Source: an uncultured Woeseia sp. (GTDB taxonomy: Bacteria > Pseudomonadota > Gammaproteobacteria > Steroidobacterales > Woeseiaceae). From it: a DNA stretch of 64,000 nt. Below the pieces are notes generated by a model that saw only the letters and a program-made list of their open reading frames with translations, ran no database searches and was not told where the DNA came from. A program made the translations under genes and the position numbers. Location of the stretch: contig CALALV010000169.1 in NCBI GenBank assembly GCA_937925605.1, positions 1-64,000 on the forward strand. Reading direction: 5' to 3'. Shown here one piece after another: positions 26,155-33,667 of the stretch (the first letter of the stretch is position 1; each line of letters begins with the position of its first letter).

Positions 26155-26838
26155 TTACGGTTCCTGCGCCGGCATCCCGTCCAGCCGGTAGTCGGCACGT
26201 CGGCAGTTCTCCTCGAACGTCCGTTCCGCGCCCAGCCGATAGACGAGGCACTCGGCCCATCTCGTCATCACCGCGGTGTCGCGCCGGTATTCGCGCAGGC
26301 GGTCGAGGTTGGCCCGGAAGCGCGGAAGCAGCCGGCCTTCCGCGTCGTAGAAAGTCTCGGGCCCGGCGATCTCGCCCGGTAGCACCTCGTTCTCGACGAA
26401 GGTCACGTAGCGGACGTACTTCCGCCCGATGCCCTCGAGCTCAGAGTAGTAGTAGGTCAGGTCGAACAGCGTCGCCGGGTCGAACAGGTCGGCCACGCCC
26501 ACTTGTTCGAGCGTCGACCACGTGTCGGGCGCCATGTCCGAGCCCTCGATGCGGTAGGTGAACGGCACCGGCCGCTCGCCGCGGGCATACGCGGCCTCCC
26601 ACGCCGCCAGCCCGGCATCGATCTCGGCGACGAAGCGTTTCTGCACGGCGAGCGCGTCGCCGAGGTTGGCCCCGAGCGCGCCGACGATCTGTTCCCGCCG
26701 CTGCTGTTCGAGCCGCTCCGCGTTCCAGTTGCCGATCTGGATGCCGAGATACACACCCACGACGACGATCACGAAATCGATGGCGACGGCCGTCCAGTTC
26801 TGGGCGCGGATGTGCTGGGTGAGGCGGCGGAGGATCAT
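26155..26838 (-). CDS. DUF6090-like single-pass membrane protein
   Basis: 227 residues. N-terminal helix VAIDFVIVVVGVYLGIQIGNWN followed by AERLEQQRREQIVGALGANLGDAL, the same 'helix, x-x-W, charged helix' plan as the 13 and 16 kb proteins. The rest is acidic and Tyr/Arg-rich, ending CRRADYRLDGMPAQEP. It starts nine bases after the TPR gene, so the two are likely co-transcribed. Function unknown. Confidence 0.82.
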   Translation of the reverse strand: MILRRLTQHIRAQNWTAVAIDFVIVVVGVYLGIQIGNWNAERLEQQRREQIVGALGANLGDALAVQKRFVAEIDAGLAAWEAAYARGERPVPFTYRIEGSDMAPDTWSTLEQVGVADLFDPATLFDLTYYYSELEGIGRKYVRYVTFVENEVLPGEIAGPETFYDAEGRLLPRFRANLDRLREYRRDTAVMTRWAECLVYRLGAERTFEENCRRADYRLDGMPAQEP

Positions 26839-26847
26839 GGTTCGGAT

Positions 26848-28530
26848 TCAGCCCGGCCAGATCCGCTGTTTGAGGGCCCGATACCTGGCGTTGCCTTCGA
26901 GGATGCGGTCAACCCAGGGCACTTTTGTAATCCACAGGACCAGCGGATGGCGAGCCTCGGCCAACGATTCCAGCTCGCCTGCCGCCTGGTCCAGGTCCCC
27001 CCGGACCACCGCGGCGAACGCCGGGCCGGTTCGCCCGGCTTGCGGGTGTTCGACGTCAATTTCTTCGGCCAGCTGCCGGGCGCGGCTTTCCTGCCCGGCA
27101 AGCGTCAGCGCAACCGCCAGGAAACCGACCTGGTAGGGGTGTCGGTCGGACAGGGTCACGCCGGCTTCCAGCGCCTCGAGCCCTTCGTCGAACTGTCCCC
27201 GCTCGACCAGGAACCAGCCGCGCACCATCGGGGTCTCGTAATAGTCCGGGTTGATGTCGATCGCCGCCTGGATGGCGCGCAGGCCCTCCTCCTGCTTGCC
27301 GCTGAAAAACGTCGCGATCGAATAGTGCATGCTGGGCAGCGGTTCCTGCGGCGCCAGCGTCCTCGCGGTATCCAGCACGACGGCCGCTTCCGAAAACCGG
27401 CTCGACAAGATGAGGAAGTGCCCGAGCATCATCTGGCTGTCGGAGGAGTTCGGGTCGAGCTCGATGGCGCGTCGCAGGTCTTTCTCGGCGGCTTGCCAGT
27501 CATACAGCTGGTATTTCGCAAACCCCCGGGCGGTCAACGCCCGCGGCAGCTCGGGATTCATCTGCAGTGCCTGCTCTGCGAGTTCGAGCGCGCGCTGGAA
27601 GCCCTGCCTGGCCTCGCTGGTCGCGTAATAGGTCGCCGCGCCGTGCACCCAGGCGAGCATGGCCGCGGCTTCCGCGAACCCGGGGTCCAGCCTGAGGGCG
27701 GCCTCGAGGTGGTCGATGCCTTCGGCCACGTTCTCCGTTCTCAGTGCCAGCGCCGCCGAGCGGCCGCGCAGGAACAGTTCGTAGGCCTTGAGGTTCAGCG
27801 TCGGTCCGCGCCTGAAGCGGCTCAGCTGCTCGGGTGCGAGGCGCGCGTGTAAGGCCTTGGCGATCTGCTCGGCTATCTCCGACTGCACGGCAAAGATGTC
27901 GGCCAGGTCCCGGTCGAAGGTCTCGGCCCACAGGTGCCGGTCGGTGGTCGTCTCGATCAGCTGGGCCACGACCCGCACGCGGCCCCCGGCTCGCCTGACG
28001 CTGCCTTCGAGGATGCTGCCGACACCCAGCTCGCGTCCGATTTCGGAAATGGGCTTTCGCGTGCCCTTGTAAACCATCGCCGAGGTACGGGAAATGACGT
28101 GCAGCTCCGCGACCTGCGACAGTCGCATGAGGATGTCCTCGGCCACGCCGTCGGCGAAGAACTCGTTCTCCGCATCGTCGCTCATGTTGGCGAACGGCAG
28201 CACGGCGACCGCCTTGGGATCGGCGCGGTGTGCAGACTCGGTAGTCGTCACCGAAGCTGAACCGGACGCCTCGTCGACGGCTGCCGCGCCGGCATCGCGC
28301 ACGACGCCCTCGGGCGTGCGCTCGTATGCCCATGCCAGCACCAGAGCGACCGGCAAGCCCAGGATGATCAGGAACAGCACGGTCGGCAGCAACCAGGCAG
28401 GTGCTCCCAGGTTGTCGAGGAACAACTCGGCTGCGGAGCCGACGGCGATCCCGACTGCGGCGTAGGCGGCCGCGACTCTGATCACCCGGCGGCGCTTCAG
28501 CTCGGCCCAGAAGAAAGTGACGTTGCTCAC
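26848..28530 (-). CDS. TPR protein with FlgO/CsgG-like domain
   Basis: 560 residues. N-terminal soluble tail with two close membrane helices (residues about 16-66), a linker, then a domain 'AVLPFANMSDDAENEFFADGVAEDILMRLSQV' and 'LGVGSILEGSVRRAGGRVRVVAQLIE', shared with adenylate-cyclase-type and FlgO-like proteins. The C-terminal half has about six TPRs. No cyclase domain is present. Such proteins are common in gammaproteobacteria but have no agreed role. Start is GTG 28530 with AGGGG upstream. The DUF6090-like gene follows after nine bases. Confidence 0.85.
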   Translation of the reverse strand: MSNVTFFWAELKRRRVIRVAAAYAAVGIAVGSAAELFLDNLGAPAWLLPTVLFLIILGLPVALVLAWAYERTPEGVVRDAGAAAVDEASGSASVTTTESAHRADPKAVAVLPFANMSDDAENEFFADGVAEDILMRLSQVAELHVISRTSAMVYKGTRKPISEIGRELGVGSILEGSVRRAGGRVRVVAQLIETTTDRHLWAETFDRDLADIFAVQSEIAEQIAKALHARLAPEQLSRFRRGPTLNLKAYELFLRGRSAALALRTENVAEGIDHLEAALRLDPGFAEAAAMLAWVHGAATYYATSEARQGFQRALELAEQALQMNPELPRALTARGFAKYQLYDWQAAEKDLRRAIELDPNSSDSQMMLGHFLILSSRFSEAAVVLDTARTLAPQEPLPSMHYSIATFFSGKQEEGLRAIQAAIDINPDYYETPMVRGWFLVERGQFDEGLEALEAGVTLSDRHPYQVGFLAVALTLAGQESRARQLAEEIDVEHPQAGRTGPAFAAVVRGDLDQAAGELESLAEARHPLVLWITKVPWVDRILEGNARYRALKQRIWPG

Positions 28531-28667
28531 TGCATCACCCCTATCGTTATTGTTCTCGTGCGCTAGCTGAGCTTCTCAGGATGACCGATTGGACAGGCAC
28601 GATCGTTTCGTTACGTTCGCGATTGATCTATTCATAGTTATGCGGTCCGCAAGTGGGTATTCGGCGA

Positions 28668-28748
28668 TGCAACGTTTTGGACTCCGGCCGCCTGCCGCGA
28701 CCCCAAAAGCGGAAAAGGATTCAATGCATGTGCAGCGCATTGTCAGGC
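28668..28748 (-). repeat. attC site 5 (partly degenerate)
   Basis: Right end GTCAGGC at 28742 (R'' GCCTGAC on the minus strand) with the shared TGCAGCGCATTG before it. The left end is unclear; GCAAC around 28670 is the best R' candidate. The gene at 28754 ends immediately before it, as in a normal cassette. Confidence 0.65.
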
Positions 28749-28753
28749 GGCCT

Positions 28754-29113
28754 TCATGAGTTGACTAAAAAATACGCAACTATCGCAACAGTGATCGCTG
28801 CAATCAGGAATGGCATTAACGCGCGCAATGCCGGGGCATGTCCAGAATTTCGAATGCTCTGTCGAAGCTCCTCTATTTCAGCGCCCGAAAGTTGGTTTCT
28901 AACCTTATGATCAGGGTTCCGCAGGACAGCTTCTGCATCTTGAATCTGACTGTCCAAGAGCACCCAAAGGCCGAACTGCCGCGTACCGCCACTTGTGATC
29001 GGAATCAGCTGTAGGCGCTTGAATGAAATGTAGGAAGCCACTCCGGCTTGTTCAAGCTTGTGGCTTGCCTCTGTAGCGGAGACCTCACTGTCGAAAACTG
29101 CGAGAAGCTTCAC
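28754..29113 (-). CDS. Cassette gene: DUF2007-like small protein with C-terminal membrane helix
   Basis: 119 residues from GTG 29113, which lies four bases after the R' box of the neighbouring attC. The N-terminal half resembles DUF2007 (putative signal-transducing, ACT-like fold): LLAVFDSEVSATEASHKLEQAGVASYI, 'GLWVLLDSQIQDAEAVLRN'. The C-terminus is one helix, ALMPFLIAAITVAIVAYFLV. The gene ends five bases before the next attC R'' box. Function unknown. Confidence 0.75.
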   Translation of the reverse strand: MKLLAVFDSEVSATEASHKLEQAGVASYISFKRLQLIPITSGGTRQFGLWVLLDSQIQDAEAVLRNPDHKVRNQLSGAEIEELRQSIRNSGHAPALRALMPFLIAAITVAIVAYFLVNS

Positions 29114-29117
29114 CGCT

Positions 29118-29212
29118 GCTTAACGTCCAAGATCACGGGCTCTTGACGGAGACCGCTCGGAGCGGCGGTGCAAAGCGGGCTGGGTCAAGGGACGGGTGGA
29201 GCGTGTTATTAG
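29118..29212 (-). repeat. attC site 4
   Basis: Left GCTTAAC (R' GTTAAGC on the minus strand), right GTTATTA around 29205, with the core features CTTGACGGAGACC, GGAGCGGCGGTGCAAAGC and GGGTCAAGGGACGGGTGG. The R'' box is slightly altered. It follows the HEPN-like gene. Confidence 0.78.
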
Positions 29213-29237
29213 CCTGCACCGCAAGAAATGTTGGCCG

Positions 29238-29744
29238 TTACGATTTACTGCGAGTATGAAGGGCTTCATGTAGAAAACCATCTAATCGCGCCTTATTTAG
29301 TTCCTGAGTTATCGTTAGCAGCTCGTCGGCCAATCTATCGAGAACTGCGACTCCAGGCGTTGGCTCCCATTCGTGGTTCTCGTTCCGAACAAGAGGCTCG
29401 CCGTCCGGCTCCTTCGCCCAAATATTATGGATCAGCCTGTTTCGCTTTTCAGTAGCCCGATCGCAGCGGCCTATTAAGGCCTCGAGCTTAACCAACGCTT
29501 GCCCCTCTCCGAGACGCTGCCGCGCTAGTTTCAAAATTCTTCGCCGGAGTTGCGACGAACCTTGATATCTCGTGGCGTCCAGCGCTTCATTGATCGTAGT
29601 GTCAGCCAACGTCTTGACTGTCATTCTTAAAATGTAGTCAAGGTGACTGTGCCGGAGCGAGATCATTCCGATCAAGATCAGAATATTCTGATCTTCGGGA
29701 ACGTGAAACGTCATCATCCGGCGATTGGCATCTGGCTCAGTCAT
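29238..29744 (-). CDS. Cassette gene: HEPN-like protein
   Basis: 168 residues, almost all helix. It has R101-N-R-L-I-H106 (EKRNRLIHNIW), an R-x4-H motif as in HEPN ribonucleases, with the neighbouring Asp/Glu and Trp pattern seen in the AbiU2-like group. It starts with ATG 29744 and stops at 29238, just before attC site 4. HEPN proteins are often toxin or phage-defence RNases; here only the fold hint and the motif support that. No partner nucleotidyltransferase is in the cassette. Confidence 0.72.
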   Translation of the reverse strand: MTEPDANRRMMTFHVPEDQNILILIGMISLRHSHLDYILRMTVKTLADTTINEALDATRYQGSSQLRRRILKLARQRLGEGQALVKLEALIGRCDRATEKRNRLIHNIWAKEPDGEPLVRNENHEWEPTPGVAVLDRLADELLTITQELNKARLDGFLHEALHTRSKS

Positions 29745-29798
29745 TCAGTCATCTCGCGGGCAGATCAGCGCCAGCGCACGCCCAATGCTTCTGCTGCA

Positions 29799-29895
29799 GC
29801 CTAACGTATGTGCTCACACGAACTTGACGCAGACCGCTTGGAGCGGCAGCGCAAGGTGGACTGGGTCAAGTGGTTGGTGCAGCGCATTGTTAGGC
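29799..29895 (-). repeat. attC site 3
   Basis: 97 bases. Left GCCTAAC at 29799 (R' GTTAGGC), right GTTAGGC at 29889 (R'' GCCTAAC), with TGGAGCGGCAGCGCAAGG and GGTGCAGCGCATTG inside. The end of the preceding gene lies inside the site. Confidence 0.85.
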
Positions 29896-30416
29896 AGATT
29901 TGTCGCAGAATCCGGCAATAGAGTAGCCAAGCCAATCTCTACGCCGCTGGCGATACCAAACAATAGCAGTCTTGGAATTATGGACCGCCAAACATAAAGC
30001 CTTCGAAAACTCTCTTGCCGCTTGGCCTCCGTGGGTTGGTCAAAAACAGAAGCAAACTGCGACGGGCTCTTCAGCGGAAACTCAAGAAAAAGAAGAATCT
30101 CTGAATTATATTCTGCAGCTTGAAAATCTGTCGTAAACGCTTTGTAGAGAAATGGTGCGGCAAGATAGTGCTTCAGCGCCAGATCTAGTACTAAAGAAAG
30201 TTGCGGAATTACTGCTGCAAGATAGAAGATGTAGAACTGTTTATTTTGGAGGGCATAGCCGGTAAGGGTTACCGTAGCCAATCCAAGAAATAGAGCAACC
30301 GTAAGGCGTGCTTTGTAAACCTCTATTACTCTATCAAAACACTGTTGAACGATCTCTCGCGAATTCGTTGATGATTTGCAATCGCTGCCCGTCCGCTGTA
30401 CCTGCTCTGTTTGCAC
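29814..30416 (-). CDS. Cassette gene: multi-pass membrane protein whose end is encoded by attC
   Basis: 200 residues from GTG 30416, with GAGGATC seven bases upstream. Two adjacent helices (about 38-55 LTVALFLGLATVTLTGYAL and 62-82 FYIFYLAAVIPQLSLVLDLAL) then a soluble middle and a third hydrophobic segment near 150-165. The frame passes the R'' box of attC site 3 and stops at 29814 within it, so about the last 26 residues (NNALHQPLDPVHLALPL...) are encoded by the recombination site. A paired-helix cassette protein may be a pore-like effector or transport helper; this is a guess. Confidence 0.72.
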   Translation of the reverse strand: MQTEQVQRTGSDCKSSTNSREIVQQCFDRVIEVYKARLTVALFLGLATVTLTGYALQNKQFYIFYLAAVIPQLSLVLDLALKHYLAAPFLYKAFTTDFQAAEYNSEILLFLEFPLKSPSQFASVFDQPTEAKRQESFRRLYVWRSIIPRLLLFGIASGVEIGLATLLPDSATNLPNNALHQPLDPVHLALPLQAVCVKFV

Positions 30417-30444
30417 TCCCGGATCCTCAGGCGTATCTATATCT

Positions 30445-30541
30445 GCCTAACGCCTGCGCTACCTCGCACTTAGCGCAGGCCGACTGGAGCGGCAGCGCAA
30501 GACGGGCTGGGCCAAGTGGCGGATGCAGCGCATTGTTAGAC
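30445..30541 (-). repeat. attC site 2
   Basis: 97 bases. Left GCCTAAC at 30445, right GTTAGAC at 30535; core TGGAGCGGCAGCGCAAG and GATGCAGCGCATTG. The protease gene stop (30545) is four bases from the R'' box. Confidence 0.88.
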
Positions 30542-30544
30542 GCA

Positions 30545-31279
30545 CTATGCGACATACTCAATCTCACCAATTGTTCTCAATTCTGATCTGAGGACGCGAC
30601 CATTGATTGCTAGTCCAAGAGGTAGATAATAAGACACTTGCTCTGTACCACCGTCCGCTGAAGAGTACTTCTCAATTTGCGCGGGCATAAGGTGCCGGCC
30701 CATGTTTGCCACGATCATGCCGGCGACATAAAAATTCTTTTTGTCCGTATTGCTAATTACTGGCGCACCGCTCGCACCCCGAAGGGCCGCGAAGGAGACG
30801 ACGAGGCATGGTGATGATACATACGGAGGAAGTTCAGACTCGATGAACTGCATTACATTCCCTCTATGCGCGAATGGTTGCAGCGAAACATGGACTCCTC
30901 CAGATGACTGGCGTTCGATTCTCGTATTGCTGTATTCGTAGCAAATAATGTCCCTGTTCAAAGGTGGCAGAGTCTCTGCGAACGGTAGTGGTACCGCGTC
31001 GTGGTTCTCTCGAGGATCAAAGAAGGCCACATCACAGTTCTTGAATAAGTTAAGCTCCGATATTGTCGAGATCTTAATTTCATTTCCTTCTTTAAATGCA
31101 TACGCATACGACTCATTGGCCTTTAGGGGGTTGTCCTCAAACACATGTTTTGCCGTAACGACGCGAAGCTTGCCACCAACTCTAGTATAGAACCCTGTAC
31201 CCAGAAGCTCTGAGATCGTTGGCGCCTTGGTCGCACGCAAGATGGGAATGACAGCGCGGTGTGGGTCGAATGTCTGCAT
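30545..31279 (-). CDS. Cassette gene: trypsin-like serine protease
   Basis: 244 residues from ATG 31279, which follows the R' box of attC site 1 by about 20 bases. The catalytic triad is visible: H45 (VVTAKHVF), D83 (NCDVAFFDP) and S170 in LRGASGAPVIS. No signal peptide, so it may act in the cytoplasm, like proteases of defence systems. It resembles the S1/trypsin-like peptidases of bacterial hypothetical families. Upstream frame to 31318 would run into the attC and was rejected. Substrate unknown. Confidence 0.82.
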   Translation of the reverse strand: MQTFDPHRAVIPILRATKAPTISELLGTGFYTRVGGKLRVVTAKHVFEDNPLKANESYAYAFKEGNEIKISTISELNLFKNCDVAFFDPRENHDAVPLPFAETLPPLNRDIICYEYSNTRIERQSSGGVHVSLQPFAHRGNVMQFIESELPPYVSSPCLVVSFAALRGASGAPVISNTDKKNFYVAGMIVANMGRHLMPAQIEKYSSADGGTEQVSYYLPLGLAINGRVLRSELRTIGEIEYVA

Positions 31280-31299
31280 CTTGCACGGCGTTAAAGCGC

Positions 31300-31396
31300 G
31301 TCTAACGTCCAAGCTCACCCGCGCTTGACGCAGACGGCCTGGAGCGGCAGCGCAGGGCGGGCTGAGTCAAGGGACGGGTGCAGCGCATTGTTAGGG
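31300..31396 (-). repeat. attC site 1
   Basis: 97 bases. Left GTCTAAC at 31300 (R' GTTAGAC), right GTTAGGG at 31390 (R'' CCCTAAC), with CTTGACGCAGACGGCCTG, GGAGCGGCAGCGCAGGG and GAGTCAAGGGACGGGTGC inside. The TAA stop of the zinc-ribbon gene is part of its R'' box. Confidence 0.9.
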
Positions 31397-31630
31397 CTTC
31401 TTACTAAGAAGTTTTCCTAGGGAGTTTTCTAATTCCGCCTCTACATCGGCAGTTACCTGTTCTAGGCCTTTTTCCTTTGCCACTTCGAGTACGCTGTCAA
31501 AATCATTTTCCTCTCCGCACTCATTGCATTTTATGAGGTCACCCGACTCAAACTCAGCATCCTCCGGGCCGGTCAAATCCGATTTACAGAATAGGCACTT
31601 GAGCGCGACCTGGTAATTGTCTTTGATCAT
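31391..31630 (-). CDS. Cassette gene: zinc-ribbon protein
   Basis: 79 residues from ATG 31630 (a GTG at 31633 is in frame directly before it). A short zinc ribbon: 'KCLFCKSDL' and 'IKCNECGEEN' form two C-x2-C knuckles about 21 residues apart, followed by a helical acidic C-terminus. Three bases separate it from the wHTH gene stop, so the pair is translationally linked in one cassette. The TAA stop sits within attC site 1. A partner or regulator of the wHTH membrane protein is an inference. Confidence 0.8.
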   Translation of the reverse strand: MIKDNYQVALKCLFCKSDLTGPEDAEFESGDLIKCNECGEENDFDSVLEVAKEKGLEQVTADVEAELENSLGKLLSKKP

Positions 31631-31633
31631 CAC

Positions 31634-32053
31634 TTACTCGAAAAATAGTTTTAGAAGTAGGCCGGTCAAACCGATACCAGCACCCAAGGCAATGAAGAGC
31701 CCTCTATGGTCGACAATATAGTCAGACATTACCTGCAGCTTGGAGCGGTCAGCTAGTTGCTGCTCTTTACGCTGTCGCGATCGAACCACACCAAACCCTT
31801 CGGTCGTTAATCCAAGCTGGCCATACTTTCCGGCCATTACTCGATGTTCTAACCACTCATTGGCTAGGCAGCGATCTGCTGCTTGCCGCAGCTCTTCAAC
31901 CAGGACAACTTCTCCAAGTTCTGCAGAGACTTGTTCAGCCAATGGCTTATCTATATCCAAGCGAATCAGGTTTCGATTCGCACCCTCTGCCTCCATTCTT
32001 CTCACGAATGCACGGAGCAATTCGAACTCAACTTTGCGGCTAAAATCTGGCAT
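31634..32053 (-). CDS. Cassette gene: winged-helix-like protein with C-terminal membrane helix
   Basis: 139 residues. The first part looks like a winged helix: ELLRAFVRRMEAEG, 'ELRQAADRCLANEWLEHRVMAGKYGQLGLTTEGFGVVRSRQRKE', then a single C-terminal hydrophobic helix (GLFIALGAGIGLTGLLLKLFF). HTH followed by a tail anchor is known from membrane-linked regulators, but this is unproven here. It opens the array; the R'-like GTTAGGG box lies just upstream of its ATG 32053. The partner zinc-ribbon gene follows immediately. Confidence 0.78.
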   Translation of the reverse strand: MPDFSRKVEFELLRAFVRRMEAEGANRNLIRLDIDKPLAEQVSAELGEVVLVEELRQAADRCLANEWLEHRVMAGKYGQLGLTTEGFGVVRSRQRKEQQLADRSKLQVMSDYIVDHRGLFIALGAGIGLTGLLLKLFFE

Positions 32054-32156
32054 CGAGTCTCGGGAGCCCTAACCAAGAGTAGCGAGCGATTCTGCAAGGA
32101 CGAAACCAAGCGTGTTTGCAATCATTGTAATTGTTATCGCTCGTAGGCTCCTGATC

Positions 32157-32186
32157 AGTATACGCCCGTCGGCAAATTCCTTGCAG
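32157..32186 (-). promoter_or_regulatory. Candidate cassette promoter (Pc-like)
   Basis: Minus strand has TATACT (32162-32157) with CTGCAA 18 bases upstream (32186-32181), about 100 bases before the first cassette gene. Position at the head of an array without integrase fits a Pc-like or imported promoter. The -35 is weak. Confidence 0.35.
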
Positions 32187-32232
32187 ATACAGTGACGGCG
32201 ATATTTTGCGCCGCAACATCGCTAACCACGCC

Positions 32233-32259
32233 ATAAAAAAAGCCGGCCAATGGCCGGCT
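32233..32259 (-). terminator. Rho-independent terminator of the pnt operon
   Basis: On the minus strand a nine-base-pair GC-rich stem (AGCCGGCCA / TGGCCGGCT) with a one-base loop is followed by TTTTTTAT. It lies 26 bases after the pntB stop at 32285. Confidence 0.88.
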
Positions 32260-32284
32260 TCTTCTGATCCACTCGAATCGTTGC

Positions 32285-33667
32285 TTACAAGGCCTTCACC
32301 GAAGCAATCAACTCCGAAGCCATCTTCTGCCCATCCCCATACAACATCCGCGTGTTATCCAAAAAGAACAGCGCATTCTCGATCCCCGAGAACCCGGTGC
32401 CCTGGCCACGTTTCACGACGACGACATTCTTCGCCTTGTCCGCATTCAGGATCGGCATGCCGTAAATCGGGCTCGACGGATCCGTCCGCGCCACCGGGTT
32501 CACGACGTCGTTCGCACCGATGATCAGCGCAACGTCCGCCTGCGGAAACTCGGGGTTGATCTCGTTCTCGTCGAAGATGATGTCGTACGGCACCCCGGCC
32601 TCGGCCAGCAGCACGTTCATGTGTCCCGGCATGCGCCCGGCCACCGGGTGGATCGCGAACTTCACGTCCACGCCGCGATCGATCAGCAGCTGCGCCAGTT
32701 CCCACACCTTGTGCTGCGCCTGCGCCACGGCCATGCCGTAGCCCGGCACGATCAGCACCTTGTTCGCGAACGCCATCATGACGCCGACGTCGTTCGCGTC
32801 GATCGGCTTCATGCTGCCCTGCGGGCCTTCCGCCGCCTCGGCCGCGACGTCGCCGAAGCCGGCGAACAGCACGTTCGCGAGCGAGCGGTTCATCGCCTTC
32901 GCCATCAGCTGCGTCAGCAGCGTACCGGCCGCGCCGACCACGGTGCCGGCGATGATCATTGCCGCGTTCTGCAGCACGAAGCCCTCGAACGCGACCGCGA
33001 GTCCGGTCAGCGCGTTGTACAGCGAGATCACGACCGGCATGTCCGCGCCTCCGATCGGCAGCGTCATCGTGATGCCGAGCAGCAGCGCCAGCAGGAAGAA
33101 CACCGTCACCGTCTCGAGGCTGCCGTGCGTCGCGACGATCCAGCCGCCGAGCACCACCGTCGCGGCCAGCAGCAGCAGATTCACGATCTGCTGGCCGCCG
33201 AAGCGCACGGTCTTCTTCATCAGCCCCTGCAGCTTCGCGAACGCGATAAGGCTGCCCGAGAACGACACGGCACCGATCAGCCCGCCCAGCGCCGCCAGCA
33301 CCGCGAACGTCAGCCCGTGGTCCTCGCCGCTGAACAGCTCCACCGCGGCGATCGCCGCCGCCGCGCCGCCGCCCATGCCGTTGTACAGCGCGATCATCTG
33401 CGGCATGTCGGTCATCGCGACCCGCTTGCCGCTCCACCAGGCGGCGATGCCGCCGACCGCGATCGCGACCAGCATCAGGCCGTAGTTGCCCATGCCCGGG
33501 TACAGGAACGTGATCAGCGTCGCCACGACCATGCCCGCGCCGGCCCAGATGATGCCGCCGCGCGCGGTCTTTGGCGAGCTCATGCGCTTCAGGCCGAAGA
33601 TGAACAGGATGGCGGCGATGAAATAGCTCGCCTCGATGAGCCCGCGGGCGGAGAAGGTCTCGATCAT
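32285..33667 (-). CDS. pntB: NAD(P) transhydrogenase subunit beta
   Basis: 460 residues with about eight to nine membrane helices and a C-terminal NADP(H)-binding domain III, signature VPGYGMAVAQAQHKVWELAQLL and 'PVAGRMPGHMNVLLAEAGVPYD'. It couples proton flow to hydride transfer between NADH and NADP+. The ATG 33667 overlaps the pntAB stop as ATGA. Third gene of the operon; the terminator follows. Confidence 0.97.
   Translation of the reverse strand: MIETFSARGLIEASYFIAAILFIFGLKRMSSPKTARGGIIWAGAGMVVATLITFLYPGMGNYGLMLVAIAVGGIAAWWSGKRVAMTDMPQMIALYNGMGGGAAAAIAAVELFSGEDHGLTFAVLAALGGLIGAVSFSGSLIAFAKLQGLMKKTVRFGGQQIVNLLLLAATVVLGGWIVATHGSLETVTVFFLLALLLGITMTLPIGGADMPVVISLYNALTGLAVAFEGFVLQNAAMIIAGTVVGAAGTLLTQLMAKAMNRSLANVLFAGFGDVAAEAAEGPQGSMKPIDANDVGVMMAFANKVLIVPGYGMAVAQAQHKVWELAQLLIDRGVDVKFAIHPVAGRMPGHMNVLLAEAGVPYDIIFDENEINPEFPQADVALIIGANDVVNPVARTDPSSPIYGMPILNADKAKNVVVVKRGQGTGFSGIENALFFLDNTRMLYGDGQKMASELIASVKAL

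Larger units (their letters stand above)
28668..32073 (-). mobile_element. Integron cassette array without integrase (CALIN)
   Basis: Five cassettes are read on the minus strand, each ending in an attC site: 31397-32073, 30542-31299, 29896-30444, 29213-29798 and 28749-29117 with sites at 31300, 30445, 29799, 29118 and 28668. Three sites are 97 bases long and share the end GTGCAGCGCATTGTTAGG. Gene stops coincide with or abut the R'' boxes, e.g. the TAA of the zinc-ribbon gene lies inside CCCTAAC. No integrase gene is present near either end; the pnt genes begin at 32285. The right end carries a GTTAGGG box at 32067-32073 that may be part of an attI or of a lost attC. Confidence 0.85.

Noticed and set aside
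32067..32139. Sixth attC or attI between the array and the pnt terminator
   Set aside because: GTTAGGG at 32067 and CGATAAC at 32133 (minus strand) could frame a short site, but internal complementarity is poor; kept only as a note in the array entry.
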